Positions 28,253 to 37,840 of a stretch of DNA of 64,000 nt are shown here, one piece after another (positions within the stretch are counted from its first letter, which is position 1; each line of letters opens with the position of its first letter). The stretch covers positions 20,268 through 84,267 of the forward strand of contig NZ_QGDC01000011.1 in NCBI RefSeq assembly GCF_003324525.1, in the 5' to 3' direction. A program made the position numbers and the translations under genes. Below the pieces are notes generated by a model. The model was not told where the DNA came from. It made no database searches and saw nothing but the letters and a program-made list of their open reading frames with translations. Source of the DNA: Mucilaginibacter hurinus. Its GTDB lineage: Bacteria; Bacteroidota; Bacteroidia; Sphingobacteriales; Sphingobacteriaceae.

Positions 28253-29023
28253 ATGAAAATAGCCACCTACAACGTTAATGGAGTAAACGGCCGTTTGCCG
28301 GTACTGCTTCGCTGGCTTGCCGAAACCCAGCCTGATGTGGTTTGCTTACAGGAACTGAAAGCGCCGCAGGAAAAATTTCCGGAACAGGCTATACTTGATG
28401 CAGGCTACACGGCGATATGGCATGGACAAAAAAGCTGGAACGGGGTGGCAATATTAAGCCGGGGCTTTGAGATTAAAGAGGTGTGCCGTGCACTGCCCGG
28501 CGACACTGAGGATCTGCACAGCCGGTATATTGAGGCAATTATTGAAGGGATGGTGATAGGTTGCTTGTACCTGCCTAACGGAAACCCCGCCCCCGGACCC
28601 AAATTCGATTATAAGTTGCGCTGGTTTCAGCGGCTAAACGAGCATGCGGCTATGTTGTACGCCAAAGGCATCCCTGTAATACTTACCGGCGACTATAATG
28701 TTATGCCTACTGAACTGGATGTTTACAAACCTGAGCGGTGGGTTAATGATGCGCTCTTTCGCCCCGAAACACGGCAAGCTTTTAAAAACCTGGTTGATCA
28801 GGGCTGGACTGACGCGATACGGAAATTGTATCCTGACCAAACTATATACACGTTTTGGGATTATTTCCGCAATGCCTACGGCAGGGATGCTGGCCTGCGT
28901 ATTGACCATTTTTTATTGAGCCCCCAGGTGGCCCCCCGCCTTAAAGCTGCAGGAGTAGACAAACAAGTGCGCGGCTGGGAAAAAAGCAGTGACCACGCCC
29001 CGGTTTGGATTGAACTTAAATAA
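28253..29023 (+). CDS. xth: Exodeoxyribonuclease III
   Basis: 256 residues, the normal length. AP-endonuclease/exonuclease III motifs are present: ATYNVNGVNGR with the metal-binding Asn, CLQELKAP with the catalytic Glu, LTGDYNVMP with Asp and Asn, and RIDHFLLSP plus SSDHAPVWIEL with the Asp-His pair. The enzyme cuts DNA at abasic sites and degrades one strand from 3' ends in base excision repair. It is monocistronic and cytoplasmic. Confidence 0.93.
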   Translation: MKIATYNVNGVNGRLPVLLRWLAETQPDVVCLQELKAPQEKFPEQAILDAGYTAIWHGQKSWNGVAILSRGFEIKEVCRALPGDTEDLHSRYIEAIIEGMVIGCLYLPNGNPAPGPKFDYKLRWFQRLNEHAAMLYAKGIPVILTGDYNVMPTELDVYKPERWVNDALFRPETRQAFKNLVDQGWTDAIRKLYPDQTIYTFWDYFRNAYGRDAGLRIDHFLLSPQVAPRLKAAGVDKQVRGWEKSSDHAPVWIELK

Positions 29024-29096
29024 TTTTATAAATATCGGATATTGAATTATTCAGAAAATACCCGGAAATATCGCAGACATTTTAAAGGGTTATCAG

Positions 29097-29293
29097 TTAT
29101 TTCAACTTCTCAAAAGCAAACTTATCTTTCACAAAAAAACGCAGGTACCGGCCCTTTACCCGCGAAGCCTTAAGCTCCTTATAAACGGTTTCGGTACAGC
29201 CTTATAAAGATATTCCTGTCCGCTTACATAGGCAATGCGCAGGGTTTGAGTAACGGCGTCATAATCCATTCTGCTGATAACGGTAGAAGGCAT
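29097..29293 (-). pseudogene. KTSC-domain protein, frameshifted by one base
   Basis: On the minus strand an ATG at 29293 opens MPSTVISRMDYDAVTQTLRI, the start of a KTSC-domain protein, and continues to a Tyr-Lys-Ala-Val-Pro segment. The frame then stops early, but shifting by one base at about 29192/29193 continues with ETVYKELKASRVKGRYLRFF and a proper stop at 29097, exactly the conserved second half. Total length 197 bases, one short of 66 codons. KTSC proteins are small, of unknown function, often next to lysyl-tRNA or stress genes. A real one-base deletion or a sequencing error are both possible. It starts two bases after the stop of the next gene, so both are in one operon. Confidence 0.75.
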
Positions 29294-29295
29294 AC

Positions 29296-29487
29296 TTATT
29301 CTTCTTTTTTAGATTTAGCATCCCTGTTGGCAAAATATTCGCGCGCTCGCTTCAAACCGGTGGCAATTGCAACACCCTCGTCAGCGCCGTTTTTTAACAC
29401 TTCGTTGGCTATTTCAACCGCCTTTTCCCGAAGCTTTTTGGGCTGGTTCTTGTAACTCGGCGGATAATCTCCGTTATACCATGGCAA
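29296..29487 (-). CDS. Small YdaT-like conserved protein
   Basis: 63 residues: MPWYNGDYPPSYKNQPKKLR, then REKAVEIANEVLKNGADEGV and a charged end. The MPW-x4-DYPxS-x-KN-x-P pattern followed by one long helix is that of YdaT/DUF2188-neighbour proteins of unknown role, common in soil bacteria as stress-related genes. Cytoplasmic. It is transcribed together with the broken KTSC gene. Confidence 0.7.
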   Translation of the reverse strand: MPWYNGDYPPSYKNQPKKLREKAVEIANEVLKNGADEGVAIATGLKRAREYFANRDAKSKKEE

Positions 29488-29501
29488 AGCTGTACTTTTA
29501 A

Positions 29502-30104
29502 TTAAATAACAGCCGGTCTTACGGATTGTGTTTTATTCGCCTGCGGAAATATGCGGACGATTTTTACGAACCTTCCCATATAATAGTGATTAAGCGGCGT
29601 TTCCGTTACGCCTTTTCTTTTTCCGGAGGTGGAGTGAATGAATGTAACAGGTGCTCCCAGGGGTGATACAATTATCCCCATATGGCCCACAACACGTATA
29701 GTGCTATCGGTGCCGGTAAACAAAATTAGGTCACCCGGTTTAGCTTGTGTAATAGTAACCTGGGTACCTACGTGAGTGAAATCAACTGAACTGCGTGGAA
29801 CGGCTATCCGAAAATGATTGAAGACATAAGTTATAAAGCCCGAACAATCAAAGCCCCTTGCCGGTTCGGCTGAACCTTCGGCATACGGTATACCGGTTAA
29901 CGTGCGCGCGTACGCTATTAGTGCGGTAGGTGAGGTAGCGCCGGTTTCAATATTTGTATGTAGGCCGGCACTATCTGGCACCGTTGCCGGCAAAGTATCA
30001 TGACCAACGGATTTTTCGGGTGGTAATTGATAGTGCATCGAAGGATTGTTGCACGATACCAAAAATAAATACACCATTAGATAAGCTGCTGATCGATAAC
30101 GCAT
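29502..30104 (-). CDS. NlpC/P60 family peptidoglycan hydrolase lipoprotein
   Basis: 200 residues. Lipoprotein signal with Cys at about residue 18 (FLVSCNNP), a linker, then a C40 peptidase domain at about 60-185. Catalytic Cys is in GFDCSGFITYVF, His in VGHMGIIV, and a third polar residue in FIHSTSGK. It would cleave gamma-D-glutamyl-meso-diaminopimelate bonds in the cell wall from the outer-membrane inner face. It is separated by 14 bases from the YdaT-like gene and runs the same way. Confidence 0.88.
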   Translation of the reverse strand: MRYRSAAYLMVYLFLVSCNNPSMHYQLPPEKSVGHDTLPATVPDSAGLHTNIETGATSPTALIAYARTLTGIPYAEGSAEPARGFDCSGFITYVFNHFRIAVPRSSVDFTHVGTQVTITQAKPGDLILFTGTDSTIRVVGHMGIIVSPLGAPVTFIHSTSGKRKGVTETPLNHYYMGRFVKIVRIFPQANKTQSVRPAVI

Positions 30105-30235
30105 AATAACACAATGATTATTGCCAGAGCTTGTTTTATAATAAAAAAATTTTATTTATAAGCATGCAATTATCCGGATCCTGACTAATGTGACATACTG
30201 TTCGATAGCCGCGCCGGCTGTAACCAAATTATTTT

Positions 30236-30634
30236 TTAGCAATTGCATTTGTTTCCTGTGCTCTTCCAGGCCCAGTAAATCAATACCGGCTGTAAGAATA
30301 GCCGCGTGAACCGTTTTGCATCGGTATCCAGCCCAAACGCATTGCGTTTGTTTACATACTGAGAGATATTGCCGGGAAATATGGCGGTAAAGAATACAGC
30401 CGCTGCCTTTCCAATAGTTTTTCGATGTTTTTTCGGGGCTAATATCAACGCGCTGCCCAACACAATCTCAGCAATGCCTGAACTCACCACCGTGTCATCC
30501 GGTTTTAGCGGGATCCAGTCAGGCACTTGCGCTTTAAATTCCTTACGGGCAAATGTTAAATGGCTGATGCCAGCAAATACAAGCCCGGCGCCAAGTGCAA
30601 TTCGGGCTGTTGTTCTTAGCGTTTTGTTTTTCAC
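30236..30634 (-). CDS. DoxX-like membrane protein
   Basis: 132 residues with four hydrophobic segments: about 10-28, 45-66, 73-92 and 108-126. The sequence LGAGLVFAGISHLTF at the start and SGIAEIVLGSALIL in the middle are typical of the DoxX/DUF4267-like group of unknown function. Inner membrane. It ends in a short Cys-containing tail (NKCNC). It is divergent from the acyltransferase gene. Confidence 0.75.
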   Translation of the reverse strand: MKNKTLRTTARIALGAGLVFAGISHLTFARKEFKAQVPDWIPLKPDDTVVSSGIAEIVLGSALILAPKKHRKTIGKAAAVFFTAIFPGNISQYVNKRNAFGLDTDAKRFTRLFLQPVLIYWAWKSTGNKCNC

Positions 30635-30724
30635 ATTTACTGATCTGCAAAAACTATTCCACCTATATCGTTACACCTCGTACTTCATAAAAAGTTTATC
30701 TTAGGCCGGCATATTTATAAAACA

Positions 30725-31813
30725 ATGGGTGCAGAAAAATCAGCGGCAGAAACTCTAAAATCAAAACCGCATTTTGAAATACTTGATGGATTGCGGGGGG
30801 TAGCTGCTGTGGGCGTAGTTGTATTTCACTTTATGGAAATGGTACAACCCGATTACAGCAAAATGTTTATCGGGCACGGTTACCTGGCTGTTGATTTCTT
30901 TTTCTGCCTTTCGGGCTTTGTAATAGCTTACGCATACGATAACCGGATTAAAGACATGAGCCTGTGGAAGTTTTTTGAATCCAGGCTTATCAGGCTCCAT
31001 CCCCTGGTGGTTTTTGGCTCTGTATTAGGACTACTTACTTTTCTTATAAATCCGTTTGCTGATGCAGCCACAGCATACAGCGCGGGTAAACTGGCGGCGA
31101 TATTTGTGTGTTCGGTTTTAATGATACCATACCCGGTAATGCCCGAGGTGTTTTTTAATAATTTTAGCTTTAATGCACCGGCGTGGTCTTTATTTTGGGA
31201 GTATGTGGCAAATATAATCTACGCATTAGTTTTGCATCGCTTAAGCAGGAGCATACTATTTATACTTGCTATAATAGCCGCAGCGGGTATTGTTATAGTA
31301 GCGTATCGTGCCGGTAACCTTGCAGGCGGCTGGGGCGGGCCTAACTTTTGGGATGGCGGGGTACGCATTGCTTACACATTTTTGGCGGGGATGTTGGTAC
31401 ACCGTTCGGGCTTTGTTATAAAAAATAAGCTTGGCTTTGCTGCGCTTGCTGCGTTGCTGGTTATAACGCTGGTAATGCCTTATAATACCGACTGGAACAA
31501 GCTGGCCGAACCACTCGTGGTAATAATCTATTTTCCGTTGCTGGTTGCACTCGGCGCAGGCACGGTATTAACGCCGGCCGTAAAAAACCTATGCATTTTC
31601 TCAGGTAAAATATCTTACCCGCTGTATATGACGCATTATGCCGTTATGTGGATTTTCCTGAATTATTACACTACTCATAAACCGGGCACGGCCCTAGTGT
31701 CAGTGATTGTCATTGCAGGTGTTTTGCTACTCATAGGTTTCGCCTGGCTGGTAACTATAGTTTACGATACCCCAATACGGACTTACTTAAATAATAAAAG
31801 GAGCCGTAACTAA
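30725..31813 (+). CDS. Acyltransferase 3 family membrane protein
   Basis: 362 residues. Begins with the family motif EILDGLRGVAAVGVVVFHF (the conserved R in DGLRG and the H in FHF) and has about ten hydrophobic segments. It has YLAVDFFFCLSGFVIAY, the second family signature, with Arg at ESRLIRLHP. Such integral membrane enzymes acetylate or acylate extracellular polysaccharides, lipids or O-antigen. The substrate cannot be told from the sequence. The next gene begins 17 bases downstream and may be co-transcribed. Confidence 0.9.
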   Translation: MGAEKSAAETLKSKPHFEILDGLRGVAAVGVVVFHFMEMVQPDYSKMFIGHGYLAVDFFFCLSGFVIAYAYDNRIKDMSLWKFFESRLIRLHPLVVFGSVLGLLTFLINPFADAATAYSAGKLAAIFVCSVLMIPYPVMPEVFFNNFSFNAPAWSLFWEYVANIIYALVLHRLSRSILFILAIIAAAGIVIVAYRAGNLAGGWGGPNFWDGGVRIAYTFLAGMLVHRSGFVIKNKLGFAALAALLVITLVMPYNTDWNKLAEPLVVIIYFPLLVALGAGTVLTPAVKNLCIFSGKISYPLYMTHYAVMWIFLNYYTTHKPGTALVSVIVIAGVLLLIGFAWLVTIVYDTPIRTYLNNKRSRN

Positions 31814-31830
31814 GTTATCTTTACAGCATA

Positions 31831-32199
31831 ATGGAAGAATATCTTATCCAATTTGAAAGCTGGGTAAACAGTTTGGGCAAACGCTACGGTGTAAATCCGC
31901 TTATATTGGGTACCCTATACTTTTTAAGTAAAGTAAGCATGGTGTCTTTTTTAGGCTGGGCGTTTAAAAGGTTACGGCGCAAGCAAACAATACTGGTGCC
32001 TGTATTATTGGCAGCAGTAAGTTTTAGTGTGCCGTATACATATATAATAATAGCAGGCCGCAACATACCTGCCTGGGTATATTTATTTATAGTGCTGATG
32101 TTGGGTTATGGTGGGTTTGTAATTTGGCGAAAGGTAACTACCCGCGCTATTGAAACGGCTGCACTTCCGGAAACGGAACTGACCGAGAAAGATATATAA
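31831..32199 (+). CDS. Small hypothetical membrane protein
   Basis: 122 residues, with three hydrophobic segments (about 26-46, 52-75 and 77-93) and charged N- and C-termini. It starts 17 bases after the acyltransferase stop. I recognise no motif. By position it may assist the acyltransferase, but this is speculation. Confidence 0.65.
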   Translation: MEEYLIQFESWVNSLGKRYGVNPLILGTLYFLSKVSMVSFLGWAFKRLRRKQTILVPVLLAAVSFSVPYTYIIIAGRNIPAWVYLFIVLMLGYGGFVIWRKVTTRAIETAALPETELTEKDI

Positions 32200-32203
32200 A
32201 TCT

Positions 32204-32428
32204 TTAAAGTTCGTCAATGTCCGATGCTAGCGCCTTGTCTTTATCAGTGATGTCTCCCTGACTATGTGTGGACAACCAAATTTTCACTTCATTCCATTCG
32301 TTTGTCCATGTGGGATGATGATTGTGTTTTTCGGCGAGTAAAGCTACCCGCGTCATAAACGCAAAAGCTTCAGAGAAATTTGCGAATTTAAATGATTTGT
32401 AGAGTTTACCATCTGTTGTTTGCCACAT
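32204..32428 (-). CDS. phhB: Pterin-4a-carbinolamine dehydratase
   Basis: 74 residues, usual length for the family without N-terminal extension. It has the core [20 protein letters not shown] and the active-site pattern [16 protein letters not shown] (His-His and Trp), ending in [10 protein letters not shown]. The enzyme dehydrates 4a-hydroxytetrahydrobiopterin made during aromatic amino acid hydroxylation and may have a regulatory role. Cytoplasmic. It is convergent with the small membrane protein. Confidence 0.92.
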   Translation of the reverse strand: MWQTTDGKLYKSFKFANFSEAFAFMTRVALLAEKHNHHPTWTNEWNEVKIWLSTHSQGDITDKDKALASDIDEL

Positions 32429-32589
32429 AAGTTTTTCTTTAAGTTTTAATTAATATATGCTTTTATGTATAATATACTGTATACAAACACGATAGTATTG
32501 TCATCTCCATGTAAATACCATTTTTACATTTCTTAAACAACCTCATAATAACTTTTTTCGTATAGATTATAACGGAAATAACGCTGTTA

Positions 32590-33189
32590 GTGAGAAAAAA
32601 GTTAGTTTTTATTTGGTTAACCTTTTTGATAGTCGCCCTGGGTGCAATCTTTTGGTATAACGACTGGGTTTACCAATTACCTACCCCCGTTCCTGAACAT
32701 TACAAAGCGGTAAAGTTTGGAAGCCAAATCACTAATGAGGGGGTATTAGATAAGTACGCGGCAAAGCCGGTGTTTTTACATTTTTTTAATCCGCGTTGTC
32801 CGTGCTCCAAATTTAACATTACTCATTTTAAAGCGTTGGTTAAAGAGTATGGTTCCCGTATAAATTTTGTTATTGTAGTGGTAAGTCCCCATCAATATAC
32901 AGAAAAACAGATACAGGATAAATTTAACATTAATTTACCTGTAGTTTTTGATTCATCACTGGCTAGTGCATGCGGGGTATATTCAACACCTCAGGCGGTG
33001 CTGCTTGATAGCCGGCACCAATTGTATTACCGGGGTAATTACAACAGCAGCCGCTACTGTACTGACGAGAAAACAAGTTACGCTAAAATTGCCCTGAAGG
33101 GCCTGTTACAAGATAATACCCGGTTGTTTTTTAATGCCAAAGCATTAACAGCTTACGGCTGCGGCTTACCTGATAACTGTAAATATTGA
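32590..33189 (+). CDS. Membrane-anchored thioredoxin-like protein
   Basis: 199 residues with one N-terminal membrane segment (about 6-24) and a thioredoxin-fold domain outside the membrane. The redox motif is FNPRCPCSKFN (C-P-C in place of C-x-x-C), then a AhpC/TSA-like body with STPQAVLLDS, the cis-Pro region. It has two more cysteines in GCGLPDNC at the end. Start codon GTG at 32590 because no ATG lies before the membrane segment. It may act in envelope thiol or metal-centre assembly. Six bases separate its stop from the hybrid kinase start, so both are probably expressed together. Confidence 0.7.
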   Translation: MRKKLVFIWLTFLIVALGAIFWYNDWVYQLPTPVPEHYKAVKFGSQITNEGVLDKYAAKPVFLHFFNPRCPCSKFNITHFKALVKEYGSRINFVIVVVSPHQYTEKQIQDKFNINLPVVFDSSLASACGVYSTPQAVLLDSRHQLYYRGNYNSSRYCTDEKTSYAKIALKGLLQDNTRLFFNAKALTAYGCGLPDNCKY

Positions 33190-33195
33190 TTTTAT

Positions 33196-35451
33196 ATGAG
33201 TAATTATCAGGCTTTACCCACCACCAAAAAACAAACTTTAGGGTTAATTAACATGCAGGAGCGATCTGATCGCCTGATGAACTTTTTCCTGGCAGGATAC
33301 TTTTTGCTCGGATTGGTCTTTGCAACTTTTTATGATACCTGGCTTATTGCCCTGGGCGTCGGCAGCATTTCGTTGCTGGCCTATTATTCTGTCAAAATAG
33401 CTTTACCGTCGTCTGATTTATACCAGTATGTTTTAAGCGCCATCCTAGGTGTTTTTATGGCTCAGTACATTTACCAGATGCACGGCCTTTTTGAAATGCA
33501 TTTTTTTGCCTTCATTGGCAGCGCGGTTCTTATCTCGTACCAAAACTGGAAGCTTCAGCTTCCGATGATGACGGTAGTGCTATTGCATCATGCTGTATTT
33601 GGTTACCTGCAAAACACCGGCTTTCCTGAAGTATACTTTACCCGGCTAGATTATTTTGACCTCGTTACCTTTATTATTCACATATCACTGGCTGGTGCGA
33701 TTTTTTTTATTTGCGGACTATGGTCGTTTTTGCTAAAAAAATATAATGATCAGCAGGTGCAGCAAACACTCACAATGGCCGAGTTGCAAAAGGAGGCGCA
33801 GCTTTCTTTGGAACGCAAACGAAACGAAGAGATACTGGAACAGGCCAATGCGAGGTTAACAGCATCAAATATTGAACTTGACAAAGCTCGCCAGGAAGCC
33901 GAAAAAGCAAATCAGGCCAAAAGTATCTTTCTTGCCACAATGAGCCACGAGATACGGACGCCGATGAATGGGGTAATTGGCATGGCGGCGCTATTGCAGG
34001 AAACACATTTAACAGAGGAGCAGCGCATGTTCACCGAAACGATAAGTACCTGCGGTGACGCTTTATTAAATGTGATTAATGATATCCTGGACTTTTCAAA
34101 AATAGAATCAGGGAATCTGGAACTGGAAAGTGAGGACTTTAACCTGCGCCAATGTATCGAAGACGTATTGGATATGTTTGGGCCGAAGGCCGCTAAACTT
34201 CAGCTTGATCTGATATATCATATTGACGAAGATGTTCCTTTACAAATAGTGGGAGACCAGCTACGTTTGCGCCAGGTGCTGATCAATTTGGTTGGTAATG
34301 CGTTAAAATTTACCGAATTCGGTGAGGTTTGTATCCTTGTTAAAAAGGAGGGAGGAGGGCCTGACTGCCAGGTGAGGCTAAAATTTGAAGTGCGCGACTC
34401 AGGTATAGGCATACCGCCTGATAAGCTTGAACGCCTATTTAAGGCGTTTTCGCAGGTTGATACATCTACAACTCGTAAGTATGGCGGCACTGGCTTAGGA
34501 TTAGCCATATCCGAAAAGCTTGTGAATTTAATGGGTGGCGAAATAGGAGTTGTAAGCAAGCCGAACGAGGGATCAACATTTACGTTTACTGTTTGTACCG
34601 AACCAGGCACTAAAGTATTGGAGCCGTATACTTACTATAGTATGGGCGAGCAGGAAGGTAAACGGATACTTGTTGTAGATGACAACGCGACTAACCTGGC
34701 CATACTTCGCCGTCAGTTTGAGTTGTGGAAGCTTGAGCCAATACTGGCATATTCAGGGGAAGAGGCGTTAGAAATATTATCCAAAGATTCAGCGATAGAT
34801 CTCATTATTTCCGATATGCAGATGCCTGCTATGGATGGCATTATGTTGTCAACTATAGTCAGAAGCCGTTATCCTGGGATACCTATAATTTTATTAAGCT
34901 CTATCGGGGAAGAATTTAAAGATGAAGAGCGGAAACTTTTCAACTCGGTAATGAATAAGCCTATTCGTCAGCATGTATTAAGCAAACAAATACTCAACGC
35001 GTTACAGGCGACTAAAACTACGCCCGCAGAACCGGTTGTACCCAAAAAGCTATCATCAAATTTTTGTGAACGTTACCCTTTTGTGCTGCTTGTGGCCGAA
35101 GATAACTTGATGAACCAGCATGTTATTATACATATTTTGCGGAAGCTTGGATACACGCCCGATGTTGTGAAAAACGGCCGTGAGGCGCTTGAGGCTGCAA
35201 ATCAAAAAGATTATACGCTTATACTGATGGATATGCAAATGCCGGTTATGGACGGTTTAGAGGCCACCCGCCTGATACGGAAAACCCTTGTGCAGCAACC
35301 GGTAATTATTGCCCTTACGGCTAATACCATGCAAGGCGACGAACAGATATGCATTGACGCCGGCATGGACGATTACTTGGGTAAGCCGATAAGCCTGGAA
35401 GCATTAACAGGAAAATTGCAAAAATGGTATTCTAAATCGGCCACAAAATAA
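33196..35451 (+). CDS. Membrane hybrid histidine kinase with two receivers
   Basis: 751 residues. N-terminal region with about six hydrophobic segments (30-175), a coiled coil (185-240), HisKA with [16 protein letters not shown], HATPase with NALKFTEFG and [10 protein letters not shown], and two receivers (Asp in [12 protein letters not shown], and [15 protein letters not shown]). From the EAEKAN segment to the end it is closely similar to the propeller kinase, so the two are paralogous in their kinase part with different sensors. No HPt or DNA-binding domain follows. The terminator 34 bases downstream closes the operon with the thioredoxin-like gene. Confidence 0.9.
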   Translation: MSNYQALPTTKKQTLGLINMQERSDRLMNFFLAGYFLLGLVFATFYDTWLIALGVGSISLLAYYSVKIALPSSDLYQYVLSAILGVFMAQYIYQMHGLFEMHFFAFIGSAVLISYQNWKLQLPMMTVVLLHHAVFGYLQNTGFPEVYFTRLDYFDLVTFIIHISLAGAIFFICGLWSFLLKKYNDQQVQQTLTMAELQKEAQLSLERKRNEEILEQANARLTASNIELDKARQEAEKANQAKSIFLATMSHEIRTPMNGVIGMAALLQETHLTEEQRMFTETISTCGDALLNVINDILDFSKIESGNLELESEDFNLRQCIEDVLDMFGPKAAKLQLDLIYHIDEDVPLQIVGDQLRLRQVLINLVGNALKFTEFGEVCILVKKEGGGPDCQVRLKFEVRDSGIGIPPDKLERLFKAFSQVDTSTTRKYGGTGLGLAISEKLVNLMGGEIGVVSKPNEGSTFTFTVCTEPGTKVLEPYTYYSMGEQEGKRILVVDDNATNLAILRRQFELWKLEPILAYSGEEALEILSKDSAIDLIISDMQMPAMDGIMLSTIVRSRYPGIPIILLSSIGEEFKDEERKLFNSVMNKPIRQHVLSKQILNALQATKTTPAEPVVPKKLSSNFCERYPFVLLVAEDNLMNQHVIIHILRKLGYTPDVVKNGREALEAANQKDYTLILMDMQMPVMDGLEATRLIRKTLVQQPVIIALTANTMQGDEQICIDAGMDDYLGKPISLEALTGKLQKWYSKSATK

Positions 35452-35484
35452 GTTCAGCTTATATGCTAATTATCATAATTTACT

Positions 35485-35515
35485 AAAAGTCCACGGCCTA
35501 TAGCCGGGGACTTTT
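35485..35515. terminator. Bidirectional terminator
   Basis: The stem AAAAGTCC/GGACTTTT (8 bp), one mismatch, then CGGC/GCCG with a CTATA loop. It has T-rich sequence on both sides and serves the hybrid kinase (plus) and the esterase (minus), which converge here. Confidence 0.85.
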
Positions 35516-35525
35516 AATAACATAA

Positions 35526-37517
35526 TTATCGAATTACCACATTCCAGTTATCTGATCTGAATGGCTCCATCGGTAAGCCTGCTGAGTTCACCACATTACA
35601 ATCCATCGGGAAGTTTGTAAAGGCGTACCGTACCGCCTGTATGGGAAGCGGCGTGCCATTAGGAGCCGTAATTTTTACCTGGTTGCCGCTTAATACCGCG
35701 GTGCCCTGCCTGAATTTTTTGTCGGTGCCGGCTACAAAAAAGTATTGGCCAAGTGCTTTGCTGTTATTTTTCTTTAAGCCCTCGGCTGTGCCGGGTTTAA
35801 AACTTACAGTGGCTACATTGCCGCTTTGGCTAAACGCGGCATATTGCGGACCGATTGCCTGTACATTTTGGTTATAGTCATTTTTAAGCGCCAATAGCGC
35901 CAGCCGTTCGCCTATAGGCTTTTTTATACGCGGGTGTATCAATATTAGCTCGCCACAATCCAGTGTAATAGCCATGCCTGTTCCCGGTACGGCGCGTACA
36001 TTGGCCTGTGCTTCCCTAAAATACGCATAATCATTTGCCACCGGGTTATCACCCCATGGGTTTGTTGAAAAAAACTTAGCTGCAAAAGGTGTCATCTGTA
36101 CATAGTAAAATGGCAGTTGTCCTTGGTTAAAAATTTCGCGCCAGCTTTTTATCAGGGCCGAATTCAGGTTCGTATAGTTGCTTACCGGCTCATCATCCCG
36201 GTTGCTTTCGCCCTGGTACCATAATATGCCTTTAATTGCCAGGTTACGCAGCGGGTGTATCATGCCGTTGTACAACCGCGTTGCATTATTACGATTAAGG
36301 TTATTGTAATAGCTAAGCTTAGGGTCGGTTTGCAGGGTTTCTTTACTCACCCATTGCTCGGCTGCCGAACCGCCCGAGGCGGATATGACCAAGCCTATGG
36401 GTATGTTAAGACTAGTGTGAACTTTGCGTGCAAAGTAGTATGATACGGCGCTAATAGAGCCGGCGCCGTTTTTCGTCGGCGTACATACTATCCAGGGGTT
36501 TTTGCCCGCTAAATTTGCCTGTGGATTTGCATTGATAGAGTAGCCAACGGTAATAGCGCGTATCTGCGGATAATTCGCGGCGGCAATTTCAGCCTTATAG
36601 TTCTGTACACCTTCATAACCGAAGAACGGTGAAACCGAATCAACCGGCATTACCATGTTTGACTGGCCGGAGCATAACCACACATCGCCGATAAGCAGGT
36701 TGCTGAAAGTCACAGCCGGCCTGCCCGTAACCGAGGCCACTAGCGTTTGTGGCGAAGCGTTGGCAGAAGCGGCCGGTATAGCCAGTAACCATTGGCCCGA
36801 GGCGTTGGTAATGGTGCTTACCACGCTGCCATTCCAACTGGCTTTAACAGATACAACAGCGTTTGGAGAGGCTGTTCCCCATAATTTGAAGGGCTTACCG
36901 CGCTGTATCACCATATTGTTTTGCATTACATTGGCAACAGTAAAACTTCCGGCTTTAACAGTATCGCTCGCAGGCAGTTTGTTAAAGCCCCATAACTGCG
37001 CTGCCTCGCCCTTAAACGCTTTAAGCTGCACCATGGCACTGCCATTGCCGGTAATAGCAAGTTTGCTTGCTTTGTTGATAACCTTATAATTTTTGCCGCT
37101 TACCAATGCTATATGCCAAAGCTGTTCGGCATCATTGGTTTTTTTATTTTGTACTATAACCTGGGTTCCGTTGTGGTTATATGATTGTGCGTACAACCCG
37201 CTTCCTAAATTTTGTATCACATAATCGCTGGCACTCACCTGCGTTACCTTCCATTTTTGGAAAGCGGTACCTGCGTAAGCATTTAATTTATAAGTGCTGC
37301 CAATGGTTGTAGCGTTATTGGCTACTTCGGCCCAGTTACCTGCGCTGTTAATAAACTGATAAAAATCCTCGTCGCCCACGGCATTTAAAGTTAAGCCGGT
37401 AGAACTTGCTATTGGATCTTCAACATGCGGTTGAAGTTTAGTATCCGTTTTTTTGCAACTCTGGAAAATAAAAGCTAAGGCTATGGTAAGCCGGAAAAGT
37501 GATTTTAGGCGCATCAA
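35526..37517 (-). CDS. Sialate O-acetylesterase-like lipoprotein with ricin-type domain
   Basis: 663 residues. Lipoprotein signal (FIFQSCKK, Cys about 21), a ricin-type beta-trefoil at about 45-185, a short FN3-like linker, and an SGNH/SASA esterase at about 270-520 with catalytic Ser in CSGQSNM and WYQGESN. The expected late catalytic segment reads ELILIHPRIKKPIGERLAL; His is present but the residue two before it is Leu, where many relatives have Asp or Asn. It deacetylates sialic acids or acetylated plant sugars at the cell surface. It is transcribed leftward, opposite to the hybrid kinase. Confidence 0.8.
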   Translation of the reverse strand: MMRLKSLFRLTIALAFIFQSCKKTDTKLQPHVEDPIASSTGLTLNAVGDEDFYQFINSAGNWAEVANNATTIGSTYKLNAYAGTAFQKWKVTQVSASDYVIQNLGSGLYAQSYNHNGTQVIVQNKKTNDAEQLWHIALVSGKNYKVINKASKLAITGNGSAMVQLKAFKGEAAQLWGFNKLPASDTVKAGSFTVANVMQNNMVIQRGKPFKLWGTASPNAVVSVKASWNGSVVSTITNASGQWLLAIPAASANASPQTLVASVTGRPAVTFSNLLIGDVWLCSGQSNMVMPVDSVSPFFGYEGVQNYKAEIAAANYPQIRAITVGYSINANPQANLAGKNPWIVCTPTKNGAGSISAVSYYFARKVHTSLNIPIGLVISASGGSAAEQWVSKETLQTDPKLSYYNNLNRNNATRLYNGMIHPLRNLAIKGILWYQGESNRDDEPVSNYTNLNSALIKSWREIFNQGQLPFYYVQMTPFAAKFFSTNPWGDNPVANDYAYFREAQANVRAVPGTGMAITLDCGELILIHPRIKKPIGERLALLALKNDYNQNVQAIGPQYAAFSQSGNVATVSFKPGTAEGLKKNNSKALGQYFFVAGTDKKFRQGTAVLSGNQVKITAPNGTPLPIQAVRYAFTNFPMDCNVVNSAGLPMEPFRSDNWNVVIR

Positions 37518-37840
37518 TAATTAAGTTTCGGTTAGTAGAACGTTTTATAGGGGTTTAATATACGTCGAATGGCTTTCAAACAAAATGTTGTAACAAAATG
37601 ATTACCTTTTAAGTGAATTCTGATTTAGCAGCCGTGCACAATTCTTTACTCGATAGAAATTCAGGCGGCGGACACCCATATCGGCGCTACGTGCGGCAAC
37701 CATGTTCGCTGGTTAAATAAACGCAAACAAGTTTTTCTCTGATTTCTAAATATGCTTATTCCCAGTTTCGGGCAGGGAAATTGCGCATTAATAACGCCGG
37801 TTCCTTCGCCAGTGAGCCTAACTCCACGCCAATTCCACTA
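37518..37840. other. Intergenic region between esterase and rhamnosidase genes
   Basis: 323 bases, no convincing gene or structure. Confidence 0.4.
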
